A stretch of DNA of 6,495 nt from Acidimicrobiia bacterium (GTDB lineage Bacteria; Actinomycetota; Acidimicrobiia; Acidimicrobiales; Poriferisodalaceae), in NCBI GenBank assembly GCA_026983855.1, contig JALSTE010000798.1, positions 1 through 6,495 of the forward strand, given 5' to 3'. Every line of letters starts with the position of its first letter. Within the stretch, counting starts at the first letter, position 1. The translations under genes and the position numbers were made by a program. Below are positions 1 to 6,154 of this stretch, piece by piece. Under the pieces are notes generated by a model. That model ran no database searches and was not told where the DNA came from. It saw only the letters and a list, made by a program, of their open reading frames with translations.

Positions 1-1
1 G

Positions 2-34
2 GTTCGGATGGGACCCGCCGGGCCCGCCCGGTAG
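2..34 (+). CDS. possible 3' end of an upstream gene (partial)
   Basis: Reading from position 2, ten sense codons (VRMGPAGPAR) run into a TAG stop at 32-34, 53 bases before the UbiD start. This could be the tail of an upstream gene in the same operon. Ten codons are too few to recognise a family, and the other two forward frames are also open here, so this is only a possibility. The small GC-rich inverted repeat at 18-31 (5-bp stem) overlaps it and could belong to a gene end. Confidence 0.2.
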   Translation, partial: VRMGPAGPAR

Positions 35-87
35 TGTCAGGCATCGCCGACCGCTCGGGGAGCGGAACACCCACGGGAAGAGGGACG

Positions 88-1455
88 ATGAGCGAGATCC
101 ACGATCTCCCCAGCTACATGGACGCACTGGAGGAGGCCGGGGAACTGGCCCGAATCGTGGTTCCGGTCTCCCTCGAGCACGAGCTGGCCGACGTGGCCGC
201 CACCCTCTCCCGTCGGGGAGGGGGCGCGGCCCTGTTCGAGAACGTCACCGGCTCCCCCTGGCCGGTGTTCGCCGGGGGCGTCGCCAACCGGAGGCGGGCC
301 GCCCTGGCCCTGGGCTGCGAACCGGCCGAGGTGGTGGACCGGATGGAGACGGCCCTGGACACCTCCCGCGGGATCGCTCCCCGGCTGGGGGACGAGGCCT
401 ATTGGCTGGACAACGTCACCACCGGGGAAGCCGCCGACGCCCAGACCCTGCCGATCCCGGTCCACTCCCGGGGTGACGGCGGGGCGTTCATCACCGGCGG
501 GGTGATCGTGAGTCGTGACCCGGTCACCGGCCGCGGGAACCTCTCCTACAACCGGATGGTGAGGACCGGGCCCCGGTCGTTCGGGTTCAACGTCAACGAG
601 TGGCGACACGTCAGGACCTTCATGGAGAGCCGTCCCGATCCCCTGGCCCCCTTTCCGGTGGCGGTGGCGATCGGCCTGGATCCGGCGATCATGATCGCCG
701 CCGGGGTGAGGACCGAGGCCGACGAACTCACCATCGCCGGGGCCATCAGGGGCGAGGCGGTGCCCGTCACCCGGGGGGTCACCGTCGACGTCGACATACC
801 CTCCCGGGCCGAGATCGTCATAGAGGGATTGGTGCACCCGGGGGAGAGGAGGGGCGAGGGTCCCCTGGCCGAGTTCCACGGCTACTACGGGGAGCTGTGG
901 CAGAGCCCGACGTTCGAGGTCACCGCCGTCAACCACCGTGACCGACCGGTGTTCCAGACCATCATCCCCGGCTGGTACGAGCACATCTACATCGGCAACG
1001 TCCTGCCCCGCGAGCCCCTGTTGCGGAGGTTCATCCGCCACGTGGAACCGACGGCGGAGGTTCACATACCCCCCTACGGCAACGGCTTCCTGGCCCTCAT
1101 CAGAATCCAGCGGGACAATCCCGGCCAGCCCAAGAACCTGGCCATGGCGGCCATGACCGCCCACATAAACATCCGCAACGTGATCGTGGTGGACCGCGAC
1201 ATCGACATCTTCGACCCCGCCGACGTCCACTGGGCGGTCACCAACCGGGTGCACTGGCGGGACGACGTGTTCGAGGTGCCCTTCGCCCAGGGGCACGAGA
1301 TGGATCCGGTGGGTGACATCAGGGGGGTGGCCACCAAGGTGGGGATCGACGCCACCTACAAGAGGGAGCGACGGGAGTACGGGGCGCGGGTCGACTACGA
1401 GAGCGTGGACCTCTCCCGTTACACGGGCGCCCAGCCGGGGGACCGGCTCTCGTGA
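88..1455 (+). CDS. UbiD-family prenyl-FMN-dependent (de)carboxylase
   Basis: A 455-residue protein of the UbiD family. These enzymes use prenylated FMN to add or remove a carboxyl group reversibly on aromatic or alpha,beta-unsaturated acids, in the cytoplasm. The N-terminal part (about 5-90) has the family pattern: a DLPSYMDALEEAGEL opening, then FENVTGSPWPV. The catalytic set known from Fdc1 (Arg173, Glu277, Glu282) is matched by R156 in NLSYNRM, E257 in GEGP and E262 in LAEFHGYYGE; the E-x4-E spacing is the same. N151 and H174 sit at the spacings of the Fdc1 metal ligands Asn168 and His191, and E213 is a plausible third ligand. The ATG at 88 is chosen because a purine-rich gaagaggg lies 3-10 bases upstream and the family homology begins right after it; a GTG at 34 in frame would add 18 non-conserved residues. 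The stop overlaps the ubiX-like start by 4 bases. The family is certain, but the substrate cannot be read: quinone precursor, aromatic acid or another compound are all possible. Confidence 0.93.
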   Translation: MSEIHDLPSYMDALEEAGELARIVVPVSLEHELADVAATLSRRGGGAALFENVTGSPWPVFAGGVANRRRAALALGCEPAEVVDRMETALDTSRGIAPRLGDEAYWLDNVTTGEAADAQTLPIPVHSRGDGGAFITGGVIVSRDPVTGRGNLSYNRMVRTGPRSFGFNVNEWRHVRTFMESRPDPLAPFPVAVAIGLDPAIMIAAGVRTEADELTIAGAIRGEAVPVTRGVTVDVDIPSRAEIVIEGLVHPGERRGEGPLAEFHGYYGELWQSPTFEVTAVNHRDRPVFQTIIPGWYEHIYIGNVLPREPLLRRFIRHVEPTAEVHIPPYGNGFLALIRIQRDNPGQPKNLAMAAMTAHINIRNVIVVDRDIDIFDPADVHWAVTNRVHWRDDVFEVPFAQGHEMDPVGDIRGVATKVGIDATYKRERREYGARVDYESVDLSRYTGAQPGDRLS

Positions 1456-2072
1456 TCTCATCCGGACCCGGTTCGGTCCCGCCTCCGACCCCCCTGGTGG
1501 TGGGGATCTCAGGGGCCAGCGGAGTCGTGTTCGGAGTCCGGATCCTGGAGATCCTGTCCCGCTTGGATCACATCGAGACCCACCTGGTGATGTCGGGACC
1601 GGCCCGGGTGACCCTGGGTCAGGAGACCGACATGACCCCCTCTCAGGTGGAGTCCCTGGCCGACGTGGTCCACCCGGTGAGGGACATCGGGGCCGCCATC
1701 GCCAGCGGCAGCTTTCCCACCGCGGGGATGATCGTGGCCCCCTGCTCGATCCGCAGTCTGGCCGCCATCGCCAACTCCCTCGGTGGTGATCTACTGACCC
1801 GGGCCGCCGACGTCACCCTCAAGGAGAGGCGGCCCCTGGTGCTGATGGTCAGGGAGACACCCCTCCACCGTGGACACCTGAGGTTGATGTCGCAGGCGGC
1901 GGAGTCGGGGGCGGTGATCTTCCCTCCCGTACCCGCCTTCTACACCCGTCCCGGATCCATCGACGAGATGGTGGACCACACTGCCCTCCGGGCCCTGGAC
2001 GTAATGGGGCTCGGCCCCGATTTGGACCGGCTGGCCCGGGGAACCGAGGCCCGCTGGACCGGACGCTCCTGA
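1452..2072 (+). CDS. ubiX: UbiX-family flavin prenyltransferase
   Basis: A 206-residue flavoprotein that transfers a dimethylallyl group to FMN, producing the prenyl-FMN cofactor used by UbiD enzymes. The N-terminus carries the flavin-binding GISGASG motif at 18-24. The C-terminal half has the family's strongest block: PCSIRSLAAIAN, then LLTRAADVTLKERRPL and RETPLHRGHLRLM, then PPVPAFYTRP and VDHTALRALD. K124, E135, Y164 and R180 keep exactly the relative spacing I recall for the active-site residues of Pseudomonas aeruginosa UbiX (129, 140, 169, 185). The GTG start at 1452 overlaps the upstream TGA (GTGA), implying translational coupling with the UbiD gene. The length is slightly above the usual 190-200 because of a short proline-rich leader (residues 2-14). 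Pairing with the adjacent decarboxylase is inferred from the overlap and from the known UbiX-UbiD dependence. Confidence 0.94.
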   Translation: MISSGPGSVPPPTPLVVGISGASGVVFGVRILEILSRLDHIETHLVMSGPARVTLGQETDMTPSQVESLADVVHPVRDIGAAIASGSFPTAGMIVAPCSIRSLAAIANSLGGDLLTRAADVTLKERRPLVLMVRETPLHRGHLRLMSQAAESGAVIFPPVPAFYTRPGSIDEMVDHTALRALDVMGLGPDLDRLARGTEARWTGRS

Positions 2073-2073
2073 T

Positions 2074-2090
2074 CCCGGCCCGTTGCCGGG
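2074..2090. terminator. candidate hairpin terminator between convergent ubiX and hemerythrin genes
   Basis: An inverted repeat, CCCGGC-CCGTT-GCCGGG, has a perfect 6-bp GC stem and a 5-base loop. It begins one base after the ubiX stop and fills most of the 26-base gap before the end of the convergent hemerythrin gene. No clear T-run follows on either strand, so it is a possible bidirectional transcription stop rather than a textbook intrinsic terminator. Confidence 0.4.
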
Positions 2091-2098
2091 TCACCTTC

Positions 2099-2500
2099 TC
2101 AGGTGCCCACGCTGTTGGCGTGACGGGCGTACTTCATGTCGATTCCCCTGATGTGGGCCGACAGCCACAGCTTGAGGAACTGGAAGAACTCCTCGGTCAG
2201 GTCGCCTCCGGAATCGAAGGCCGCCTTGTGCTCGAGCAGGGAGGAGACGAGGTCCTCGTGGATCAACCGGTGGGTGTGGAGGCCCGGGTAGTCGATGGAC
2301 TCCATGAACCTCTCCTCGTCGGAGAAGTGCTTCACCGTGAAGTCGGCCAGTTCCACGAGGGTCGTCCCCATCTCGGCCCGGGACGCCCCCTCAGCGTTCT
2401 GACGGTGTAGTCGGTTCATGAGTGAGATCAGGATCTTGTGCTCGTTGTTCATGGAGTCGACGTGCAGGTCGTACTTGTCGCTCCACTCGAAATAGGTCAT
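2099..2500 (-). CDS. bacteriohemerythrin (single-domain hemerythrin)
   Basis: A 133-residue cytoplasmic four-helix protein expected to bind O2 at a non-haem di-iron centre, serving as an oxygen carrier, scavenger or sensor. All seven canonical ligands are present at the right spacing: H21 (NNEHK), H58 and E62 (KHFSDEE), H77 and H81 (HTHRLIHED), H116 and D121 (HIRGID). The opening FEWSDKYDLHVDSMNNEH is the typical start of bacteriohemerythrins, and the length is normal. No signal peptide, transmembrane helix or fused signalling domain is present, so this is the stand-alone type. The ATG at 2500 is preceded by an AGGGGTGG-like stretch. It lies downstream of the alpha/beta hydrolase on the same strand, but the 291-bp gap argues for its own promoter. 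It converges on ubiX. Confidence 0.95.
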   Translation of the reverse strand: MTYFEWSDKYDLHVDSMNNEHKILISLMNRLHRQNAEGASRAEMGTTLVELADFTVKHFSDEERFMESIDYPGLHTHRLIHEDLVSSLLEHKAAFDSGGDLTEEFFQFLKLWLSAHIRGIDMKYARHANSVGT

Positions 2501-2515
2501 AGCTCGCCACCCCTG

Positions 2516-2534
2516 GCACCGGCCGGACCGGTGC
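2516..2534. other. hairpin or operator-like inverted repeat upstream of the hemerythrin gene
   Basis: GCACCGG-CCGGA-CCGGTGC is a perfect 7-bp inverted repeat with a 5-base loop. It ends 15 bases before the hemerythrin ATG, immediately upstream of its ribosome binding site. It could be a regulator site, a 5'-leader hairpin, or a terminator for transcripts arriving from the hydrolase gene. GC-rich sequence makes chance inverted repeats fairly common, so the role is uncertain. Confidence 0.35.
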
Positions 2535-2620
2535 GATCGTCGGAACCGCGGCTGATCACCGCCAGTTCACCGGTCGGCCGCCTCGGGTCCCGCTGTAGCC
2601 CGTCGAGGGGATCTCGGCGC

Positions 2621-2832
2621 TCCGGACCAGTTCGGAGGTGTGCCTGGTCGTCCCCCCGGTGGCTGCGGCGGCAGTGGTCGGCTCAGGTGTTGTTTGCGGT
2701 CCGGACCAGTTCGGCCAGTTCGGAGCTCGGGTGGGATGTGCCGCTGTGGCCCGCGCGCTGTCTGCCGATGGTCCTGGCCGCGGGGGTCGGCTCAGTGTCC
2801 GCTGGCGGTCCGGACCAGTTCGGCCAGTTCGG
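2621..2832. repeat. three degenerate direct repeats of the hydrolase 3' end
   Basis: The sequence TCCGGACCAGTTCGG occurs at 2621, 2700 and 2809. The second and third copies are identical over 28 bases (2696-2723 and 2805-2832). The match continues at the same 109-base offset to GGTCGGCTCAG (2676-2686 and 2785-2795), with mismatches in between. The third copy is the coding end of the alpha/beta hydrolase, including its stop codon; the other two lie in the gap downstream of it. Inside copies 2 and 3 a 9-base unit, CCAGTTCGG, is itself doubled, and copy 1 has it once. The spacer between copies is partly similar (TGTGCC near 2640 and 2737). The region 2501-2791 otherwise shows no convincing gene. 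Confidence 0.8.
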
Positions 2833-3628
2833 TGTCGAATCGCTGCGGTGACTCCAGGAACGGGCAGTGCCCGACGTGTTCGTACCACGAGACCCGGGCG
2901 GGGGGACAGACCTCGTCGATGTACTCCGCCGAGGCGGGGGAGATGATCGTGTCGGCCAGGCCGTGGCTCACCAGAACCGGAACCTCGAGGCCGGCCAGAA
3001 GCTCGTCGTTGGCGACCTGACGCCGCAGCAGCCAGCCCTTGACGGCGGCGGGCACCATGCCGTTGTACACCAGGGCCGCGTCCCAGTCCGAGGGATCCAT
3101 GGCCTCGTGGGTGCACTCGGACAGGAAGCCCCGGGTGGCGGGAACCGACACCTCCGGATCGGGGTGGGTGCAGTCCATGGCGTAGCGGATGAACCCCGAT
3201 CCGATCATCGAGTTGAAGCGGTCGAACCCGGTGCCGACCGCGGCTCCGACGAAGTTCACCGCCGAGATGGCGGAGCTCCCGTGGTGATCCAGGTAGTCAC
3301 ATATGACGAGCCCTCCGTATGACCACCCCACCAGCACCGCCCCCTCGGCCCTGAGGGTGGTGAGCACGGAGTGCACGTCGTCGGCCCATCCGGAACGCCC
3401 GGTGTAGGCGGAGGCGGTGTCGGGCCGGCCCGAACCACCGTGACCGCGCAGGTCCATGGCCAGGAGCCGGTGGTCCCGGGCCAAGTCCCCGCTGAACTGG
3501 TGGACCCAAGAGAGGTGGCACTGCGCCCATCCGTGGATGAACAGGATCGGCCGACCCCCCGGATCGCCCCCCTCCACCACGTGGATCGGCACTCCATCGG
3601 ATCCGGTGACCGTGGTGGTGAGCATCAT
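2792..3628 (-). CDS. alpha/beta hydrolase fold protein
   Basis: A 278-residue soluble alpha/beta hydrolase. The oxyanion-hole region is FIHGW (30-34), followed by the family strand-turn MDLRGHGGSGRPD (58-70). The nucleophile elbow is GWSYGG with S103, the acid is most likely D226 in SHGLADTIISP, and the base is H254 in HVGHCPF, so a complete Ser-Asp-His triad is present. The cap region (about 130-205) is not specific enough to name a substrate; overall it resembles the haloperoxidase or esterase-like branch. The first of two adjacent ATGs (3628) is chosen because AAGGAG lies 6 bases upstream; an in-frame GTG further upstream (3661) would include that site in the coding region. No signal peptide is seen, so it is likely cytoplasmic. 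The C-terminal codons (ELAELVRT) are the source of, or a copy of, the repeats found downstream. It is divergent from pgi. Confidence 0.9.
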   Translation of the reverse strand: MMLTTTVTGSDGVPIHVVEGGDPGGRPILFIHGWAQCHLSWVHQFSGDLARDHRLLAMDLRGHGGSGRPDTASAYTGRSGWADDVHSVLTTLRAEGAVLVGWSYGGLVICDYLDHHGSSAISAVNFVGAAVGTGFDRFNSMIGSGFIRYAMDCTHPDPEVSVPATRGFLSECTHEAMDPSDWDAALVYNGMVPAAVKGWLLRRQVANDELLAGLEVPVLVSHGLADTIISPASAEYIDEVCPPARVSWYEHVGHCPFLESPQRFDTELAELVRTASGH

Positions 3629-3763
3629 CGACGACTCCTTCGCTGGTCTGTGGTGCGCCACTCGGCGGCCCTCGGGCTCCGACAGTAGTTCCAGGCGGAG
3701 TCACCGACCGTGGAGCATCGGCCCCTCCGCGCGGAGGGTCGCCGGGCGTGGGACGATCATCGG
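3629..3763. promoter_or_regulatory. divergent control region between the hydrolase gene and pgi
   Basis: These 135 bases separate the two divergent starts and must hold the promoters of both, unless pgi starts at an in-frame GTG at 3710. I see the hydrolase ribosome binding site (AAGGAG, complement of 3635-3640) and the palindrome at 3723-3738. No convincing -35/-10 pair can be assigned by eye on either strand. Confidence 0.45.
3723..3738. promoter_or_regulatory. perfect 16-bp palindrome upstream of pgi (candidate operator)
   Basis: CCCTCCGC followed directly by GCGGAGGG is a perfect 16-base palindrome with no spacer, 25 bases upstream of the chosen pgi start. Two-fold symmetry without a spacer fits a binding site for a dimeric regulator; as RNA it would fold with a 6-bp stem and a GCGC loop. 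No known consensus is recognised. Confidence 0.4.
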
Positions 3764-5395
3764 GTGCAGACCGACATCACCACCACACCCCAGTGGCAGG
3801 CGCTCAGAGACCACCGCGACGAGATCGCCGGCACCCACCTGAGGGAGCTGTTCGCCTCTGATCCCGAGCGGGGGACGAGACTCTCGATAGAGGCCGAGGG
3901 TCTGTTCCTGGACTACTCCAAGCACCGGCTCACGGTCGAGACCATGGATCTTCTGTTCGACCTGGCCGAGGTGGCGGGACTACCGGGGCGCATCGAGGCC
4001 ATGTTCTCCGGTGAGCACATCAACGTGACCGAGGACCGGGCCGTCATGCACGTCGCTCTCCGTGCCCCACGCGACGCGGTGATCGAGGTCGACGGGGTGA
4101 ACGTGGTTCCCCTCGTGCACGGTGTCCTCGATCGGATGTCGGAGTTCTCCGACCGGATCAGGTCGGGGGAGTGGAGGGGATTCACGGGCAGGGCCATCGA
4201 GACGGTGGTCAACATCGGCATAGGAGGCTCCGACCTCGGACCGGCGATGGCGTGCACCGCCCTGGCCGGATACGCCCGACGGGACCTCGACATGAGGTTC
4301 GTGTCGAACGTGGACGGGGATGACCTGGCCGAGACCCTCGCCGACCTGGACCCCGAGACCACCCTGTTCATCATCTGCTCCAAGACCTTCGGAACCGTCG
4401 AGACCCTCACCAACGCCCGCAGCGCCCGGGCGTGGCTGGTGGAGGCCCTGGGGTCGGAGGAGGCGGTGGCGAGACACTTCGTGGCCGTATCGGCCCACGC
4501 CTCCCGGGTGGCCGAGTTCGGCATCGACACCGACAACATGTTCGAGTTCTGGGACTGGGTGGGGGGCCGGTACTCGATGGACTCCGCCGTGGGCCTCAGC
4601 ATCATGATCTCCATAGGTTCCGAGCGGTTCCGCGAGATGCTCAGCGGTTTCCGCTCGATGGACGAGCACTTCCGTCTGACCCCGCCGCGTCGCAACCTGC
4701 CGGTGATCATGGGTCTGATCGGAATCTGGTACATCGAGTTCTTCGGGGCCCAGAGCCAGGCCATACTCCCCTACAGCCGGTATCTCAGCCGTTTCAGTGC
4801 CTACCTCCAGCAGTTGGACATGGAGAGCAACGGCAAGTCGGTGCGCCTCGACGGATCACCGGTCGGTTACGACACCGGACCGGTGGTCTGGGGGCAGCCC
4901 GGGACCAATGGACAGCACGCCTTCTTCCAGCTCCTGCACCAGGGCACCCGCCTGGTCCCGTGCGACTTCCTGGGGTTCCTGGCCCCGGTCCACGACATGG
5001 AGGGCCACCACGACCTGCTGATGGCCAACCTGTTCGCCCAGACCGAGGCCCTGGCCTTCGGTCGGACGGCCGACGAGGTGAGGGAGGCGGGGGTCCCCGA
5101 GGACCAGGTTCCCCATCGGACCTTCGCCGGGAACCGACCCAGCAGCACCCTGCTGGCCCCCGGCCTCACCCCCTACGTGCTGGGTCAGTTGGTGGCGTTG
5201 TACGAGCACAAGGTGTTCGTGCAGGGGGTGATCTGGGACGTCGACTCCTTCGACCAATGGGGAGTTGAACTGGGAAAGCAGTTGGCCACGGCGATAGTGC
5301 CCGAACTGACCTCGGGCTCCTCCCCGGGATCGGGCCACGACAGTTCCACCCAGAACCTGATCGCCCTCTACCGCCGGGCCCACGACCGGGTCTGA
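3764..5395 (+). CDS. pgi: glucose-6-phosphate isomerase
   Basis: A 543-residue cytoplasmic enzyme interconverting glucose 6-phosphate and fructose 6-phosphate in glycolysis and gluconeogenesis. Family motifs appear in order: NIGIGGSDLGP (sugar-phosphate site), SKTFGTVETLTNA (phosphate loop, S206, T208, T211), FWDWVGGRYS (signature 1), MESNGK with catalytic E354, NGQHAF with H385, and FDQWGVELGKQLA (signature 2) with K505. These match Escherichia coli E355, H386 and K514. The protein aligns nearly without gaps to the E. coli enzyme up to the active site when started at GTG 3764 (MQTDITTTPQWQAL), which is why this start is chosen over GTG 3710; the 18 extra codons would look like leader sequence and contain the palindrome. 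The ribosome binding site before 3764 is weak. Small departures from the common motifs are G210 and V212 in the phosphate loop and Q378 in WGQPGTNGQ, none at the catalytic positions. It converges on pgl. Confidence 0.96.
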   Translation: MQTDITTTPQWQALRDHRDEIAGTHLRELFASDPERGTRLSIEAEGLFLDYSKHRLTVETMDLLFDLAEVAGLPGRIEAMFSGEHINVTEDRAVMHVALRAPRDAVIEVDGVNVVPLVHGVLDRMSEFSDRIRSGEWRGFTGRAIETVVNIGIGGSDLGPAMACTALAGYARRDLDMRFVSNVDGDDLAETLADLDPETTLFIICSKTFGTVETLTNARSARAWLVEALGSEEAVARHFVAVSAHASRVAEFGIDTDNMFEFWDWVGGRYSMDSAVGLSIMISIGSERFREMLSGFRSMDEHFRLTPPRRNLPVIMGLIGIWYIEFFGAQSQAILPYSRYLSRFSAYLQQLDMESNGKSVRLDGSPVGYDTGPVVWGQPGTNGQHAFFQLLHQGTRLVPCDFLGFLAPVHDMEGHHDLLMANLFAQTEALAFGRTADEVREAGVPEDQVPHRTFAGNRPSSTLLAPGLTPYVLGQLVALYEHKVFVQGVIWDVDSFDQWGVELGKQLATAIVPELTSGSSPGSGHDSSTQNLIALYRRAHDRV

Positions 5396-5405
5396 TCCCG
5401 GTTCG

Positions 5406-5426
5406 GACCGCCGGGCCCCGGTGGTC
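5406..5426. terminator. hairpin terminator between convergent pgi and pgl
   Basis: An inverted repeat with a 9-bp stem (GACCGCCGG against CCGGTGGTC, including one G-U pair) and a 3-base loop, GCC. It lies in the 39-base gap, starting 11 bases after the pgi stop and ending 9 bases from the pgl stop. It is well placed to stop transcription from both sides. There is no marked T-run, as is common in high-GC bacteria. Confidence 0.5.
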
Positions 5427-5434
5427 GGTCGGGT

Positions 5435-6154
5435 TCAGTTCCGTGGGGACCGGGGAGGGCCGGGTGGCCGGGCCGCCCGGTCGCAGAAGATCACGGAGTG
5501 CTCGGGTTCCACCGACGAGGCCGGGATGGTGGGGTCTCCCGACAGCAGGCGGTCGAGGGCGTCGACCTTGGCGGGGCCCACGACCAGCCACACCCGCGAT
5601 CGGGACCGGTTGATGACCTCGAAGGTCAACGTCATGCGCCGATGACCGTGGTGCACCCCGCTCACGGCCAGGGGTGAGCCCGAGACCTCCAGGGCCGGGT
5701 CCCCGGGGAAGAGCGAGGCCGTGTGCCCGTCCTCACCGAGGCCCAGGTGTACGCAATCCAGTACCGGGGGGTTCCCGCACACACCCATGAGCTCCGCCGC
5801 GTAGGTCGCCAGGGCCCGGTGGGGGGAGTCGGAGTCCACGGGCATGGGGTGCACGTGGTCGGGGGGGATCCGGGCCGGGCCCGTCAGCCGGTTGCGGAGT
5901 TCGGTCAGATTGCGGTCCGCCATCCCCAGGGGAACGAAGCGTTCGTCGACCTGGAACACGTGGACCCGGCTCCACGGCAGGTCCAGACCGGCCAGGTGAT
6001 CGAACATCGCGTTGGGGCTGGATCCCCCGCTGAAGGCCACCGCCGCCCGTCCGGTGGTGGCGACCCGGCGCTCGATCACCTCAGCGATGGTCTCGGCGCA
6101 GTGGCGGGCGGCCTCGGATGCTTCGGCGAGCACCCTGACGGTCGGGGTGCTCAC
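5435..6154 (-). CDS. pgl: 6-phosphogluconolactonase (DevB/SOL type)
   Basis: A 239-residue cytoplasmic enzyme hydrolysing 6-phosphogluconolactone to 6-phosphogluconate, the second step of the oxidative pentose phosphate pathway. Family motifs in order: AFSGGSSPNAMF (40-51, the SGGSTP phosphate-binding loop), VHVFQVDERFVP (64-75), a DRNLTELRNRL segment (80-90) and HLGLGEDGHTASLFPG (136-151), which carries the family's catalytic His region (H144). The GTG start at 6154 is chosen because it overlaps the stop of the upstream phosphatase gene (GTGA), has GGGGAG about 9 bases upstream and gives the normal family length. A longer in-frame reading from 6277 would add 41 residues that lie over the phosphatase tail. 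The C-terminus ends in a proline/arginine-rich tail. The substrate is the product of glucose-6-phosphate dehydrogenase, which is not in the window; pgi next door shares the glucose-6-phosphate node. Confidence 0.93.
   Translation of the reverse strand: MSTPTVRVLAEASEAARHCAETIAEVIERRVATTGRAAVAFSGGSSPNAMFDHLAGLDLPWSRVHVFQVDERFVPLGMADRNLTELRNRLTGPARIPPDHVHPMPVDSDSPHRALATYAAELMGVCGNPPVLDCVHLGLGEDGHTASLFPGDPALEVSGSPLAVSGVHHGHRRMTLTFEVINRSRSRVWLVVGPAKVDALDRLLSGDPTIPASSVEPEHSVIFCDRAARPPGPPRSPRN

Noticed and set aside
37..1461. 474-residue open frame antisense to the UbiD gene
   Set aside because: It mirrors the UbiD gene, is rich in Gly/Pro/Val/His of the kind produced by reading high-GC codons backwards, and shows no recognisable motif.
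2621..2832. CRISPR-like interpretation of the three repeats
   Set aside because: Only three copies, unequal length, unequal spacing (79 and 109 bases), related spacers, and one copy is coding; no cas gene is present.
2438..2946. Plus-strand open frames in the 2501-2791 gap
   Set aside because: They begin inside the antisense of known genes, lack convincing ribosome binding sites and conserved motifs, and consist largely of translated repeat sequence.
2556..3116. 186-residue minus-strand frame running across the hydrolase end and the repeats
   Set aside because: Most of it overlaps the hydrolase in another frame and is Arg/Pro/Gly-rich; only its end is outside the gene, and that part is the repeat region.
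3913..4764. 283-residue open frame antisense to pgi
   Set aside because: Ser/Arg/Thr-rich composition typical of a shadow frame in GC-rich DNA; the pgi reading has strong family motifs throughout.
4895..4897. Apparent loss of the catalytic glutamate of PGI (Q378 in WGQPGTNGQ)
   Set aside because: Counting along the E. coli protein as I recall it puts catalytic E355 in MESNGK and H386 in NGQHAF; both are present here. The E-to-Q change is at a neighbouring, non-catalytic loop position.
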